Position numbers and translations under genes: made by a program. The notes beneath the pieces were generated by a model. It had not been told where the DNA came from. It saw only the letters and a program-made list of their open reading frames with translations, and ran no database searches. This document shows, piece by piece, positions 49,600 to 58,104 of a stretch of 64,000 nucleotides of DNA (positions within the stretch are counted from its first letter, which is position 1; every line of letters starts with the position of its first letter). Source of the DNA: Fibrobacter sp. (GTDB lineage Bacteria > Fibrobacterota > Fibrobacteria > Fibrobacterales > Fibrobacteraceae); NCBI GenBank assembly GCA_024398955.1, contig JAKSIG010000005.1, forward strand, positions 1-64,000. Reading direction: 5' to 3'.

Positions 49600-51462
49600 A
49601 TGAAAAAATTTTTGGCAATGGGCCTTATGACAGCAGGCCTCGCAACAATGGCTTTTGCTGCAAACCGCGTTGGTCCTGTTAGTCAGTATGGTCAGCTTCA
49701 GGCTGGCAAGAATGCTCAAGGCAAGGGCCGTATTTACGGCAGCTGCCCCGCTTATAGTACCTCTGGCAACGAAGTGGCTGTTCAGGGAATGAGCCTTTTC
49801 TGGTCCATGACAAAGGATGCCGGCATCAACTTCTGGAACGGCGACGTGATCAAGGGCCTGGTAGACAAGCACAAAATCCAGCTGATTCGCGCTCCCATGG
49901 GCGTTGATGGCTCCTGGGAAGACGACGTGGGCAACTACTACACCAATTCCATGCACGAGACTGCCATGAACGCAGTGGTGCAGGCCGCCATCGACAACGA
50001 CATCTACGTGCTGATCGACTACCATTCCCATTGCGCAGAAAAGAACACCAGTGGCGCCGCCCAGTTCTTTAGCAAGATGGCCCAGAAGTGGGGCAAGTAC
50101 GATAACGTAATCTTCGAAATATATAACGAACCTAAGCATGGTGATTGCAACGAAGAAAATCCTTGGTACGATGCTGCAGAAGCAAAGAATTACTGGAAAT
50201 CTAACATCTATCCCTATGCAAATGCCGTCATTTCTGAGATTCGTAAATATTCCGACAACCTGGTCGTTGTTGGTACGCCATATTACGATCAGTACGTAGA
50301 TGCTGCGGCCGTTCAGCCTATTAACGACAAGAATGTTGCCTATACATTTCATTATTACGCAGGTGAAGAAGTCCAGAATTCCGAATGGACTCACAAGGTT
50401 GATGGCCTTGGCAAGAATCCCGAAAATATGATGAACAAGGGTTACTCTGTGTTCGTTACGGAATGGGGTAACTCTGGTCCTAGTGGTGATGGCGGCTTTA
50501 CTAAAAGCTACAGCGCAGCCTGGTACAACTGGATGAAACAGAACCAGCTTTCTGGCGCCAACTGGTCCGTTTCTAACAAGGCCGAAACCGCTTCCTACTT
50601 TAATACAGGCGTTTCCGCAAGTACCCCATCAAGCCAGTGGAGCTACACCGAAAGCGGCGAATGGACTAATACCAATGTTTTTGCCGGTTTGCCGTCTACC
50701 TACAAGGCCTGCAATGGCTCTACTCCGGTGGTAACCTCGTCTAGCTCCACACAGTCGTCTTCTAGTGTGGTAAGGTCTTCTAGCTCTGTTTACGTTTCTT
50801 CTAGCTCGGTACAGCCGATCTTGTCTAGCTCTAGCCAGCAAGTCCTGAGTTCAAGCAGCGTTCAGCAGCCGTCTTCTAGCGCAACTATCGCTGGCAATGT
50901 TAAGGTTTCTGGCAGCCTGAACCAGACTGTGGCACAGAACGGTTCCTTCCAGACCATTACCTTCGAAAATGTGACTTCCTATAGCCGCGATTCCTGGAAT
51001 CTCCACTTCCTGAATGTTCCGCAGCAGGCTGAAAATGGAAAGGTTGTCATTTCCGGTTCTATTCCTGAATATGCAGAAGTGGGCGAAAAGACCGAAACCT
51101 TGACCATTAACGGTCAGAAGGTGACCATTTCGCTGAATGTGCTGCCTAAGGGTTCTGAAATTCCTTCTAGCAGTTCGCAGGCTGTTGAATCCAGTGACTC
51201 CCAGGGTCCTGTAAGTTCCGGAACGACTTCTATTGCGGCTGTCCAGCAGAGTTCTCTGAAGGTGACCGTTTCGAATCGCTCCCTGAATGTTGCTGGTGTC
51301 GCCTCTGCCGAAGTGGATGTGTTCGATTTCCAGGGCCGCCCAATGACTCGTTTAAGGAATGTCTCTGGCTTTGTAGACCTTTCTCGAATTCCCAATGGAA
51401 ACTACATTGTTAGGGTTCGCGCAGGTTCTATGAACCTTACAAGAAAAATCAGTCTTCAATAA
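49600..51462 (+). CDS. Secreted endoglucanase, family GH5, with sorting-like C-terminal tail
   Basis: 620 residues from ATG 49600, with GAGGA just upstream and a signal peptide ending MAFA; the frame from 49555 adds an unlikely leader. The GH5 barrel (about 24-330) has the acid/base Glu in FEIYNEPKHGD (E177) and the nucleophile in VTEWGNSG (E288). YVLIDYHSHCAEKN fits the GH5_2-type cellulases. A long Ser-rich linker (about 365-430), a beta domain of about 90 residues, a second Ser linker and a tail with VDVFDFQGRPMTRL ... IPNGNYIVRVRAG follow. It would cut beta-1,4-glucan in cellulose outside the cell. Confidence 0.92.
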   Translation: MKKFLAMGLMTAGLATMAFAANRVGPVSQYGQLQAGKNAQGKGRIYGSCPAYSTSGNEVAVQGMSLFWSMTKDAGINFWNGDVIKGLVDKHKIQLIRAPMGVDGSWEDDVGNYYTNSMHETAMNAVVQAAIDNDIYVLIDYHSHCAEKNTSGAAQFFSKMAQKWGKYDNVIFEIYNEPKHGDCNEENPWYDAAEAKNYWKSNIYPYANAVISEIRKYSDNLVVVGTPYYDQYVDAAAVQPINDKNVAYTFHYYAGEEVQNSEWTHKVDGLGKNPENMMNKGYSVFVTEWGNSGPSGDGGFTKSYSAAWYNWMKQNQLSGANWSVSNKAETASYFNTGVSASTPSSQWSYTESGEWTNTNVFAGLPSTYKACNGSTPVVTSSSSTQSSSSVVRSSSSVYVSSSSVQPILSSSSQQVLSSSSVQQPSSSATIAGNVKVSGSLNQTVAQNGSFQTITFENVTSYSRDSWNLHFLNVPQQAENGKVVISGSIPEYAEVGEKTETLTINGQKVTISLNVLPKGSEIPSSSSQAVESSDSQGPVSSGTTSIAAVQQSSLKVTVSNRSLNVAGVASAEVDVFDFQGRPMTRLRNVSGFVDLSRIPNGNYIVRVRAGSMNLTRKISLQ

Positions 51463-51473
51463 GAAATAAGGAT

Positions 51474-51500
51474 GGCACCCGAAAGGGTGCCTTTCTGTTT
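51474..51500 (+). terminator. Intrinsic terminator after the GH5 gene
   Basis: GGCACCC / GGGTGCC (7 bp perfect) with a GAAA tetraloop, then TTTCTGTTT. Confidence 0.9.
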
Positions 51501-51529
51501 CGTAACTTGTTGAGTGTCAATGCGTTACG
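51501..51529. repeat. Imperfect dyad element upstream of glyA, shared with the tamB/radA region
   Basis: CGTAACTTGTTGA-GT-GTCAA (51501-51520) continues to GTTACG (51524-51529), so CGTAAC/GTTACG can close a hairpin. The first 20 bases match 62025-62044 in 18 positions. Confidence 0.6.
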
Positions 51530-51636
51530 AATTGCAGGAATCGAAAATTGCCGAAAATGAGCAAAAAACGGCAAAAATCTTTAAAAAACGACCTTAAAAT
51601 ACTATCTTTGCTTTTGTAAACTTCAAGGAGCTACTA

Positions 51637-52920
51637 ATGCTTAAATCTACTCTGCAACAGACTGATAAGGCAATCTTCGACATCATCCAGGAAGAAGCCG
51701 AACGTCAGGAATATGGCATCGAACTGATCGCCTCCGAAAACTACACCTCCAAGGCCGTCATGGAAGCTATGGGTTCCGTGCTGACCAACAAGTACAGCGA
51801 AGGCTACGTTGGCAAGCGCTACTACGGTGGTAACGAAGTGATCGACAAGATGGAAGCTCTCGCCATCGAACGCTGCAAGCAGCTCTTTGGTTGCGACCAC
51901 GCAAACATCCAGCCCCTTTCCGGTTCTCCGGCAAACGCTGCTGTTTACATGGGCGTCCTCAAGCCGGGTGACAAGGTCCTTGGCCTCAAGCTGGACCACG
52001 GTGGACATCTTTCTCACGGCCATCCGGTGAACTTCTCCGGTATGCTCTACAACTTCGTCCAGTACGAAGTGGATAAGGAAACTGGCCGCATCGACATGGA
52101 CAAGGTCCGTGAAATCGCTCTCCGCGAAAAGCCCCGCATGATCCTCGCTGGCTTCTCTGCATACAGCCGCAACCTTGACTGGAAGAAGTTCAAGGAAATC
52201 GCCGACGAAGTTGGCGCTCTCACCATGGCTGACATTTCTCACGTTGCTGGCCTCATCGCTGGTAAGGCAATCGAATCTCCGGTTCCTTACTTCGATATCG
52301 TCACCACCACCACCCATAAGACTCTCCGCGGTCCCCGTTCTGCAATCATCATGTGCAAGGACAAGATGATCAAGAAGATCGTCAAGGGCGAAGAAAAGGA
52401 AGTCTCCCTGCCCAAGGCAATCGACGCAGGTCTGTTCCCGGGTATGCAGGGTGGTCCCCATGACCACATCAACGCTGGTAAGGCTGTTGCCTTCCTGGAA
52501 GCTCTCCAGCCGGAATTCCAGACCTATGCCCAGAACATCATCAAGAACGCAAAGGCTATGGCCGACGAACTGATGAAGCTTGGCTACAAGATCATTTCCG
52601 ACGGTACCGACAACCACCTCATGGTTGTGGACATGACTTCCAAGGGTATCGGCGGTAAGGATGCCGAAATCGCAATGGAAAAGGTTGGCATCTCCTGCAG
52701 CCGTTCTACCATTCCGTTCGACACTCGTAAGCCCATGGATCCGTCCGGCGTACGTCTTGGCACCGCTGCCATCACTACCCGCGGCTTCGACGAAAATGAT
52801 TCCCGCCTGGTAGCTCAGATCATCGACCGTTGCATCCAGAACAAGGACAACGAAGAAGGCCTGAAGGCTATCCGTCAGGAAATCATCGAACTCTGCAAGA
52901 AGCACCCGCTTTATAAGTAA
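51637..52920 (+). CDS. glyA: Serine hydroxymethyltransferase
   Basis: 427 residues, full length. Diagnostic motifs are ELIASENYTS (about 28-37), NKYSEGYVGKRYYGGNE, the PLP-binding TTTTHKTLRGPR (Lys about 226) and GLFPGMQGGPHDH. It converts serine and tetrahydrofolate to glycine and methylene-tetrahydrofolate. AAGGAG precedes the ATG. It is monocistronic with its own terminator. Codon use is strongly biased to the preferred set, as expected for a highly expressed gene. A dyad element lies 110-135 bases upstream. Confidence 0.97.
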   Translation: MLKSTLQQTDKAIFDIIQEEAERQEYGIELIASENYTSKAVMEAMGSVLTNKYSEGYVGKRYYGGNEVIDKMEALAIERCKQLFGCDHANIQPLSGSPANAAVYMGVLKPGDKVLGLKLDHGGHLSHGHPVNFSGMLYNFVQYEVDKETGRIDMDKVREIALREKPRMILAGFSAYSRNLDWKKFKEIADEVGALTMADISHVAGLIAGKAIESPVPYFDIVTTTTHKTLRGPRSAIIMCKDKMIKKIVKGEEKEVSLPKAIDAGLFPGMQGGPHDHINAGKAVAFLEALQPEFQTYAQNIIKNAKAMADELMKLGYKIISDGTDNHLMVVDMTSKGIGGKDAEIAMEKVGISCSRSTIPFDTRKPMDPSGVRLGTAAITTRGFDENDSRLVAQIIDRCIQNKDNEEGLKAIRQEIIELCKKHPLYK

Positions 52921-52960
52921 GGCAAGCTTCGCGCGAAGAGCGCTAGTAAGCGCTAAAAAG

Positions 52961-52987
52961 ACCGTCGGAACAAACCGGCGGTTTTTT
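52961..52987 (+). terminator. Intrinsic terminator after glyA
   Basis: ACCGTCGG (52961-52968) pairs with CCGGCGGT (52975-52982) around a 6-base loop, followed by a T run. A 12-bp palindrome CTTCGCGCGAAG lies just before it (near 52927). Confidence 0.88.
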
Positions 52988-53075
52988 ATTGTACTTTTGC
53001 ATCACGACTATTAATTTCACATGATACAAAAGTTAAATTAAGTGATATAAAGACAAAAGGGGTTGGAGGTTTTTT

Positions 53076-55283
53076 ATGAACGTGCTTAAAATATTGATTC
53101 CGTTTTCAGTAGCGGCAGCCTTGTTGGCTTGCTCCGATGATGCTACGTCTAATGCTACGGAGGATAAAGAAGATCTTTCTTCTCTGGAGAGTGTGTCTTC
53201 GGCTGATGATGTTTCGTCATCAAGCGTCTCGGATGAGGCTGTTGTATCAAGTTCTTTGGAATCGCAGCTTTCTTCGTCTTCTGTAGTTCCTGATACGGCG
53301 CGTTTTGATGCCGATGGAAAAATAGGGGAGTTTACAGATTCTCGTGACGGTCATGTCTATAAGATTGTAAAAATCGGTGATCAGGTTTGGATGGCTGAAA
53401 ACTTGACTTACGGTCATGAGGAAGTGACCCGTTGCGGAACCCCCGCTACGGATGGCTATGACGATTGCATGGCCGTCTATGGCGAACGTTGCTGGTGGTA
53501 TAGCTGGGCGGAGACCATGGATTCAGCTTCTACGGGATGCGGCAATGGCCCATTTGTTGTTGATGGCCAGGAGTTTAGTGCTTGTCCTGTTCCAAAGCCT
53601 GTTCAGGGCATTTGCCCTGCGGGTTGGCATTTGCCTTCTGTTGAAGAATATGAAACACTGATTGATTTTGTGGGTGGCGCTTCTGTAGCTGGAGAAAAAC
53701 TGAAATCCACATCTGGATGGAATGGTGTTGGAAATGGTACCGACGCCTACGGCTTCAATGCGTTGCCATCCTCGAACAATCGCTTTGCAACGTCTGATGT
53801 AAAAAATAATGGAGAAGTGGTTTATGTAGAGCTGAGCCATGAGAGTCGTTGGGCCAAATTATGGAGTGGAGACAGAAAATTCTTCAAGGATTTCTCTGTT
53901 CGCTGCGTCATGGGGCAAGGACATGATGCTTCTGATATTGTCATTCCTGAAATTCCTAAGGAAACCTATACCGGCGATTACGGAACTTTTGTGGATTCGC
54001 GCGATGGCAGAACGTACAAGACAGTAGAAATCGGAAATCAAACATGGATGGCTGAAAATCTGAATTACATCTACGACGAAGAGCTAAGTTATGGGTGTAC
54101 CGTGGGCGAGGGCGTAGATTGCAATGGTAATGGACTTTATTACTCCTACGATGAGGCTTTGGACTCAAAAAGAACGAATTGCTCTGTTGAAAATTTGACG
54201 GGGGATGATTTCTATACAAATTGCGGAGTTGCCTTGCCCATGCAGGGCGTTTGCCCCGATGGCTGGCACTTGCCCTCCAAGGATGAGTGGATGACTCTTG
54301 TGGCCTATGTGACGGGCTATGAATCTGGTGACGTTCTCCACGGCAGCAAGGATGCTGGCTATCTGCTGAAATCCTCAAAGGAATGGCCTGCTGGTTCTGC
54401 GGGAGTCAATGCCTTTGGCTTTTCTGCGTTGCCTGTAGAAGGCCAACAAGATAGGATTTATGCAGATTACAATGATTCATTTGAAGTTTGCTTCTGGGCA
54501 GGTTCTATCACCGGATATCAGCTTTGGCTTGCTCATGACTTCTTCTGTATTGATGGAAAATCGACGTATGTAAAAACGTACATGGTTGATGGCTTTGAAA
54601 CAGCTGCGCCTGTCCGCTGCGTCAAGGGCGAAGGCAACATCAAGTGGCAAAAAGAATTGAACTCTTCCTCTTCCGCGATAATTTCCTCTTCTAGCGTGAG
54701 TTACGGGCAATTGACGGATGAACGTGATGGCAACGTCTATAAGACGGTAAAGATTAATGACCGCGTCTGGATGGCTGAGAACTTGAAGTATAAGGTTGCT
54801 GATGGCAAAAGTTTCTGCAACTGCGGTGATACCACATCTTGCGATGGCTGGGGCTTGCTCTATACGATGAATGCTGCAAAGGATTCTTCTCTTTGCCCTG
54901 TCGGCTGGCATGTTCCCTCAAAGACAGAAATGGATAAGCTTGTATATGAAGTAAATGGTTTTGGCAAAACTGATGTGATGCTGAGATCCAAGGATGGCTG
55001 GCGGACTGTTGCGGATAGCTATCTTCGCGGAACAGATGACTTTGGTTTTGGTGCTGTTCCTGCAGGAATTTTGTGGATGCCCATGGATGACTATTATGAG
55101 GAAACCTCATACTGTGGAACTCTTCCGGATGATGAAAGTGAATATGCCGCCTTCTGGACTTCCGATGGTTCGCTCATGGGTATTGCAGTTAACTATAGTT
55201 CCGAAATGATAAAGTATACGGATCCAAGTGAACTTAATGAGGGCGAATTTGCGTTCTCCGTCCGTTGCGTCCAGAATGAGTAA
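53076..55283 (+). CDS. Lipoprotein with three TIGR02145 domains
   Basis: 735 residues. The lipobox LLAC is followed by a long Ser/Glu/Asp-rich linker (about 20-85). Three TIGR02145 domains begin at DSRDGHVYKIVKIGDQVWMAENL, DSRDGRTYKTVEIGNQTWMAENL and DERDGNVYKTVKINDRVWMAENL, and each ends with VRCV. All keep C-P-x-G-W-H-(L/V)-P. A poly-Ser linker separates domains 2 and 3. It is a predicted surface-exposed lipid-anchored protein and a larger relative of the one at 22632. Function is unknown. Confidence 0.85.
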   Translation: MNVLKILIPFSVAAALLACSDDATSNATEDKEDLSSLESVSSADDVSSSSVSDEAVVSSSLESQLSSSSVVPDTARFDADGKIGEFTDSRDGHVYKIVKIGDQVWMAENLTYGHEEVTRCGTPATDGYDDCMAVYGERCWWYSWAETMDSASTGCGNGPFVVDGQEFSACPVPKPVQGICPAGWHLPSVEEYETLIDFVGGASVAGEKLKSTSGWNGVGNGTDAYGFNALPSSNNRFATSDVKNNGEVVYVELSHESRWAKLWSGDRKFFKDFSVRCVMGQGHDASDIVIPEIPKETYTGDYGTFVDSRDGRTYKTVEIGNQTWMAENLNYIYDEELSYGCTVGEGVDCNGNGLYYSYDEALDSKRTNCSVENLTGDDFYTNCGVALPMQGVCPDGWHLPSKDEWMTLVAYVTGYESGDVLHGSKDAGYLLKSSKEWPAGSAGVNAFGFSALPVEGQQDRIYADYNDSFEVCFWAGSITGYQLWLAHDFFCIDGKSTYVKTYMVDGFETAAPVRCVKGEGNIKWQKELNSSSSAIISSSSVSYGQLTDERDGNVYKTVKINDRVWMAENLKYKVADGKSFCNCGDTTSCDGWGLLYTMNAAKDSSLCPVGWHVPSKTEMDKLVYEVNGFGKTDVMLRSKDGWRTVADSYLRGTDDFGFGAVPAGILWMPMDDYYEETSYCGTLPDDESEYAAFWTSDGSLMGIAVNYSSEMIKYTDPSELNEGEFAFSVRCVQNE

Positions 55284-55370
55284 AATTGTAAATACCTCTT
55301 GTTGTGCGGATGCCGAATTCGTTACATTAATTGCGCAGAAATCAATCAGTGCAATTTCTATATTCAAAGT

Positions 55371-56201
55371 ATGAATGCGATTCAGTTAGACAAAGTTTCT
55401 TTCAGATATCCAGTTTCTAGTAACTGGGCTTTGTCTGACGTGACCTTGTCTATTCCTGAAGGGAGTTTCTTTGCTTTGCTGGGACCCAATGGGGCGGGGA
55501 AGACTACGATGCTTCGCTTGCTTTGTGGACGTTTTGCTGCCTTTACTGGTTCCGTAGAAATTGCAGAGTCCCTTTGCGGGGCCAATGGATTCCTTGATCC
55601 GCGATTTTATGGCATTCTTCTTGAAAATCCCGGAGTATACCCAAAGTTATCTATCGAAGAATACGTGAACTATTTTGCGGGATTCTTTGGCCTTGATGGT
55701 TCTGTTATTCGTGAACGAATGGCGGCCCTTTCAAAGTCTCTGGAACTGCCTGCGCTGTCCACGAAAATGTCTGCCTTGTCGTTGGGAAACCGCCAGAAGG
55801 TTCAGATCCTTCGGGCCATGATTCATCGCCCGAAGCTGCTGATTCTAGATGAACCAGTGGCGAACCTGGATCCTGCAGCTCGTGAATCCGTCTGGCGGCT
55901 GATTGCGGATTGGCGTAAGCAAGATGGCGGAACCGCAATTGTCTGCTCTCATATTCTTGCAGAAATGGAACAAGAAGCTACAGACTTTGCCATCATTAAT
56001 CGCGGATGCGTTCTTCGCGCGGGCGCAGTTTCAGAAAACCTTTCCAACGGTTCTCGAAACAATAAGCACTTTGATTTGTCTTTTGACCAGGATGTTTCCG
56101 AAGATCAAATCAGGCTGGCTCTGGAATCCGCAGGCCTGTCAAATGCCATTGTAAAATCAAGAAATTCGACGCTCTCTGATTTGTACAGAGAGACCGTTTA
56201 G
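55371..56201 (+). CDS. ABC transporter ATP-binding protein without adjacent permease
   Basis: 276 residues from ATG 55371 (MNAIQLDKVSFRYP), the usual N-terminus; the frame from 55299 is longer but unlike the family. Walker A is GPNGAGKTT (about 39-47), the signature LSLGNRQK (about 140), Walker B LLILDEPVANLDP, and the H-loop VCSHILAE. The short C-terminal part resembles drug, lipid or copper-type exporters (CcmA/GldA-like). No permease gene is next to it: upstream is a lipoprotein and downstream is convergent tamA. The partner must be elsewhere or the protein acts alone. Confidence 0.82.
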   Translation: MNAIQLDKVSFRYPVSSNWALSDVTLSIPEGSFFALLGPNGAGKTTMLRLLCGRFAAFTGSVEIAESLCGANGFLDPRFYGILLENPGVYPKLSIEEYVNYFAGFFGLDGSVIRERMAALSKSLELPALSTKMSALSLGNRQKVQILRAMIHRPKLLILDEPVANLDPAARESVWRLIADWRKQDGGTAIVCSHILAEMEQEATDFAIINRGCVLRAGAVSENLSNGSRNNKHFDLSFDQDVSEDQIRLALESAGLSNAIVKSRNSTLSDLYRETV

Positions 56202-56223
56202 CTTTTACAGTAAAATTGAGAAC

Positions 56224-58104
56224 CTAGAAGGTGTGGGAAAGGTCGAATGCGAATCTTCCCAGGTGGAAACTTTCCATATTCCAGTGGCCTAAGTTTTTCT
56301 TAAAGGCATAGTCAAGGCGGAACGTCAGGAACTGCCAACGATAGCGTAGGCCAAGACCAAGGCTTTCGTCTTGTTCCGCCGTGTAGATGTCGTCTTCGTC
56401 GGTAACTTTTGCCCAGTCGTAGAATTGCACGAGTTGCCAGTGTCTCCAGCCCTTCCAGGGGAATTGCCAGCGAAGTTCTTCGTTGAATCTAAAGTAGGTT
56501 GGTGTAAGGCCAGTGTTAATGATGGTTTCGCCTTCGTTTTCGGGGTCGGGTTCTTCGTAGCTGGCGTAAATACTTCTAAAGCGGTATCCGCGCACCGATC
56601 TGGAACCACCTTGGTAGAACACTCGGGCGTCGTCTTCGATGGCCTTGTCAAAGAATCGTCCAATGCTTCCGCTCAAGGCTCCGTAGAACGTCCAGAACAT
56701 GGGGAAGTATACGTTGGTCGTTAATTCGCCGTAGGTGTAGGGGTTACCGATCATATTAAAGGAACGCAGGTCGCCGTCCCAGTTAGTGCCCGCACCAACG
56801 GTAGGGGCAATGCGAATACCCTTGGTGGGGTTAAAGTAGTCGTTGGTGTAATCGAAGGTCAATGCCGTTTCGCCCTTGAGCTTCAGCATTTTTTCTTCGT
56901 TCTTGGCCACGTATCGGGTGTCAAGAGTCCCGCGGAATCTAATGTGGCTGGTAATGCCGAAGGTAAGGTCTCCGCGGTTGATGATTTCGTAACGTTCTTC
57001 TATGCTGTCGGGGTAGGCCGGCGGGTTTATCTTTTCGTGATTCAAGGTCAGACGGTCTTCAAGTCGAATAGCAGTCGGAATAAAGCTGAACGATGTTCCG
57101 AACAATAGCGGGTTGGCGTAACCGATAGATGCCTCCTGCTTGTGTTGCGCAATTTGCAGGCCTGCCGAGAATTCATTAAATCGTCCAAAGAAGTTCTTGT
57201 GTCGTGCGTAAGCCTGCGCACCAAAACCGTAGATTTCTTCATAGAAAAATCCGTAGCGGGTTTCGCCGGGTACACGCTCTGTTACATTCAGGTGTACGTC
57301 CGAAAGTCCGTCTTCGCGCAGGGTGTCGCTCATTTTTACCTGGGTAAACAGCTGGGTAGAAAATAGCTTTGACTTAAAGGAATTGTACTGGTTTCCGTCA
57401 ATGATTTCGCCCTGCTTAATGCGCCACAGGCCCGAAAGCCATGCAGTATCCGTAAGGCCGTCTTCGGATTCTCCAGAACGCCCCTTGTCCGACGATCTCT
57501 GGCTTGTGCTGATCATGTTGCCCATCATGACCTTGGCGCCTGGGGTAATGGTAATTTCTACATAAATCTTCTTCTTGATGGTGTCAAGAATTTCAACAGA
57601 AGAAATGTAGGCGTGCAGGTAGCCTTCTTTACGGTAAGCCGCCTGAATCCCCTGCAGGTCTTCAGAAATGTCTTCCTGGTTGTAGAAGTTCCCCTTAGAA
57701 ATGCTTAAGCTCTTTTCTTCGATTTGAATGTCGTCCCCTTCGGGTACAATCAATTTGACGCCGTTGAACTTGTATCGTTCTCCGTCGCGAATGTTGATGT
57801 AGTAGCCGCGGCGAACGGTACTGTCAGAAACGACTTCTCTGCGGATATCCAATGCAAGGTCAAGACTGTAGTAGCCTCTGGAATAGTACAGTGCCTTAAT
57901 GTTTTCGATGGAAAGTCTCATCAAGAAGTCTTGCTTGGTGGTATCCATCTGGCCGAATTCATCGGGCATGTCCAGCTGTTCTTCTAGCTGAAAATTAGAG
58001 AAGGCCTTGTTGCCCGTAATTTCTACGAACCAAGGATGCTTTACATCGTCTTCGGCAAAAATCAGTGCTGCAAAAATCAGCAGAAGGATTAGAATGCGCT
58101 TCAC
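56224..58104 (-). CDS. tamA: TamA-like Omp85 outer-membrane assembly protein
   Basis: 626 residues with a signal peptide ending LIFA. POTRA-type segments (IKALYYSRGYYSLDLAL, GIQAAYRKEGYLHAYISSVEI) occupy about residues 25-260. The C-terminal barrel contains YQGGSRSVRGYRFRSIY, the conserved Omp85 lid-lock-type motif, and ends with Phe after LSHT as outer-membrane proteins do. The start codon is GTG and overlaps the tamB stop by GTGA, so translation is coupled. With TamB it would move lipids or proteins to the outer membrane. Confidence 0.87.
   Translation of the reverse strand: MKRILILLLIFAALIFAEDDVKHPWFVEITGNKAFSNFQLEEQLDMPDEFGQMDTTKQDFLMRLSIENIKALYYSRGYYSLDLALDIRREVVSDSTVRRGYYINIRDGERYKFNGVKLIVPEGDDIQIEEKSLSISKGNFYNQEDISEDLQGIQAAYRKEGYLHAYISSVEILDTIKKKIYVEITITPGAKVMMGNMISTSQRSSDKGRSGESEDGLTDTAWLSGLWRIKQGEIIDGNQYNSFKSKLFSTQLFTQVKMSDTLREDGLSDVHLNVTERVPGETRYGFFYEEIYGFGAQAYARHKNFFGRFNEFSAGLQIAQHKQEASIGYANPLLFGTSFSFIPTAIRLEDRLTLNHEKINPPAYPDSIEERYEIINRGDLTFGITSHIRFRGTLDTRYVAKNEEKMLKLKGETALTFDYTNDYFNPTKGIRIAPTVGAGTNWDGDLRSFNMIGNPYTYGELTTNVYFPMFWTFYGALSGSIGRFFDKAIEDDARVFYQGGSRSVRGYRFRSIYASYEEPDPENEGETIINTGLTPTYFRFNEELRWQFPWKGWRHWQLVQFYDWAKVTDEDDIYTAEQDESLGLGLRYRWQFLTFRLDYAFKKNLGHWNMESFHLGRFAFDLSHTF

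Noticed and set aside
51501-51636. A riboswitch before glyA
   Set aside because: I looked for known glycine, SAM and tetrahydrofolate riboswitch cores and could not recognise one; only the dyad element is clear.
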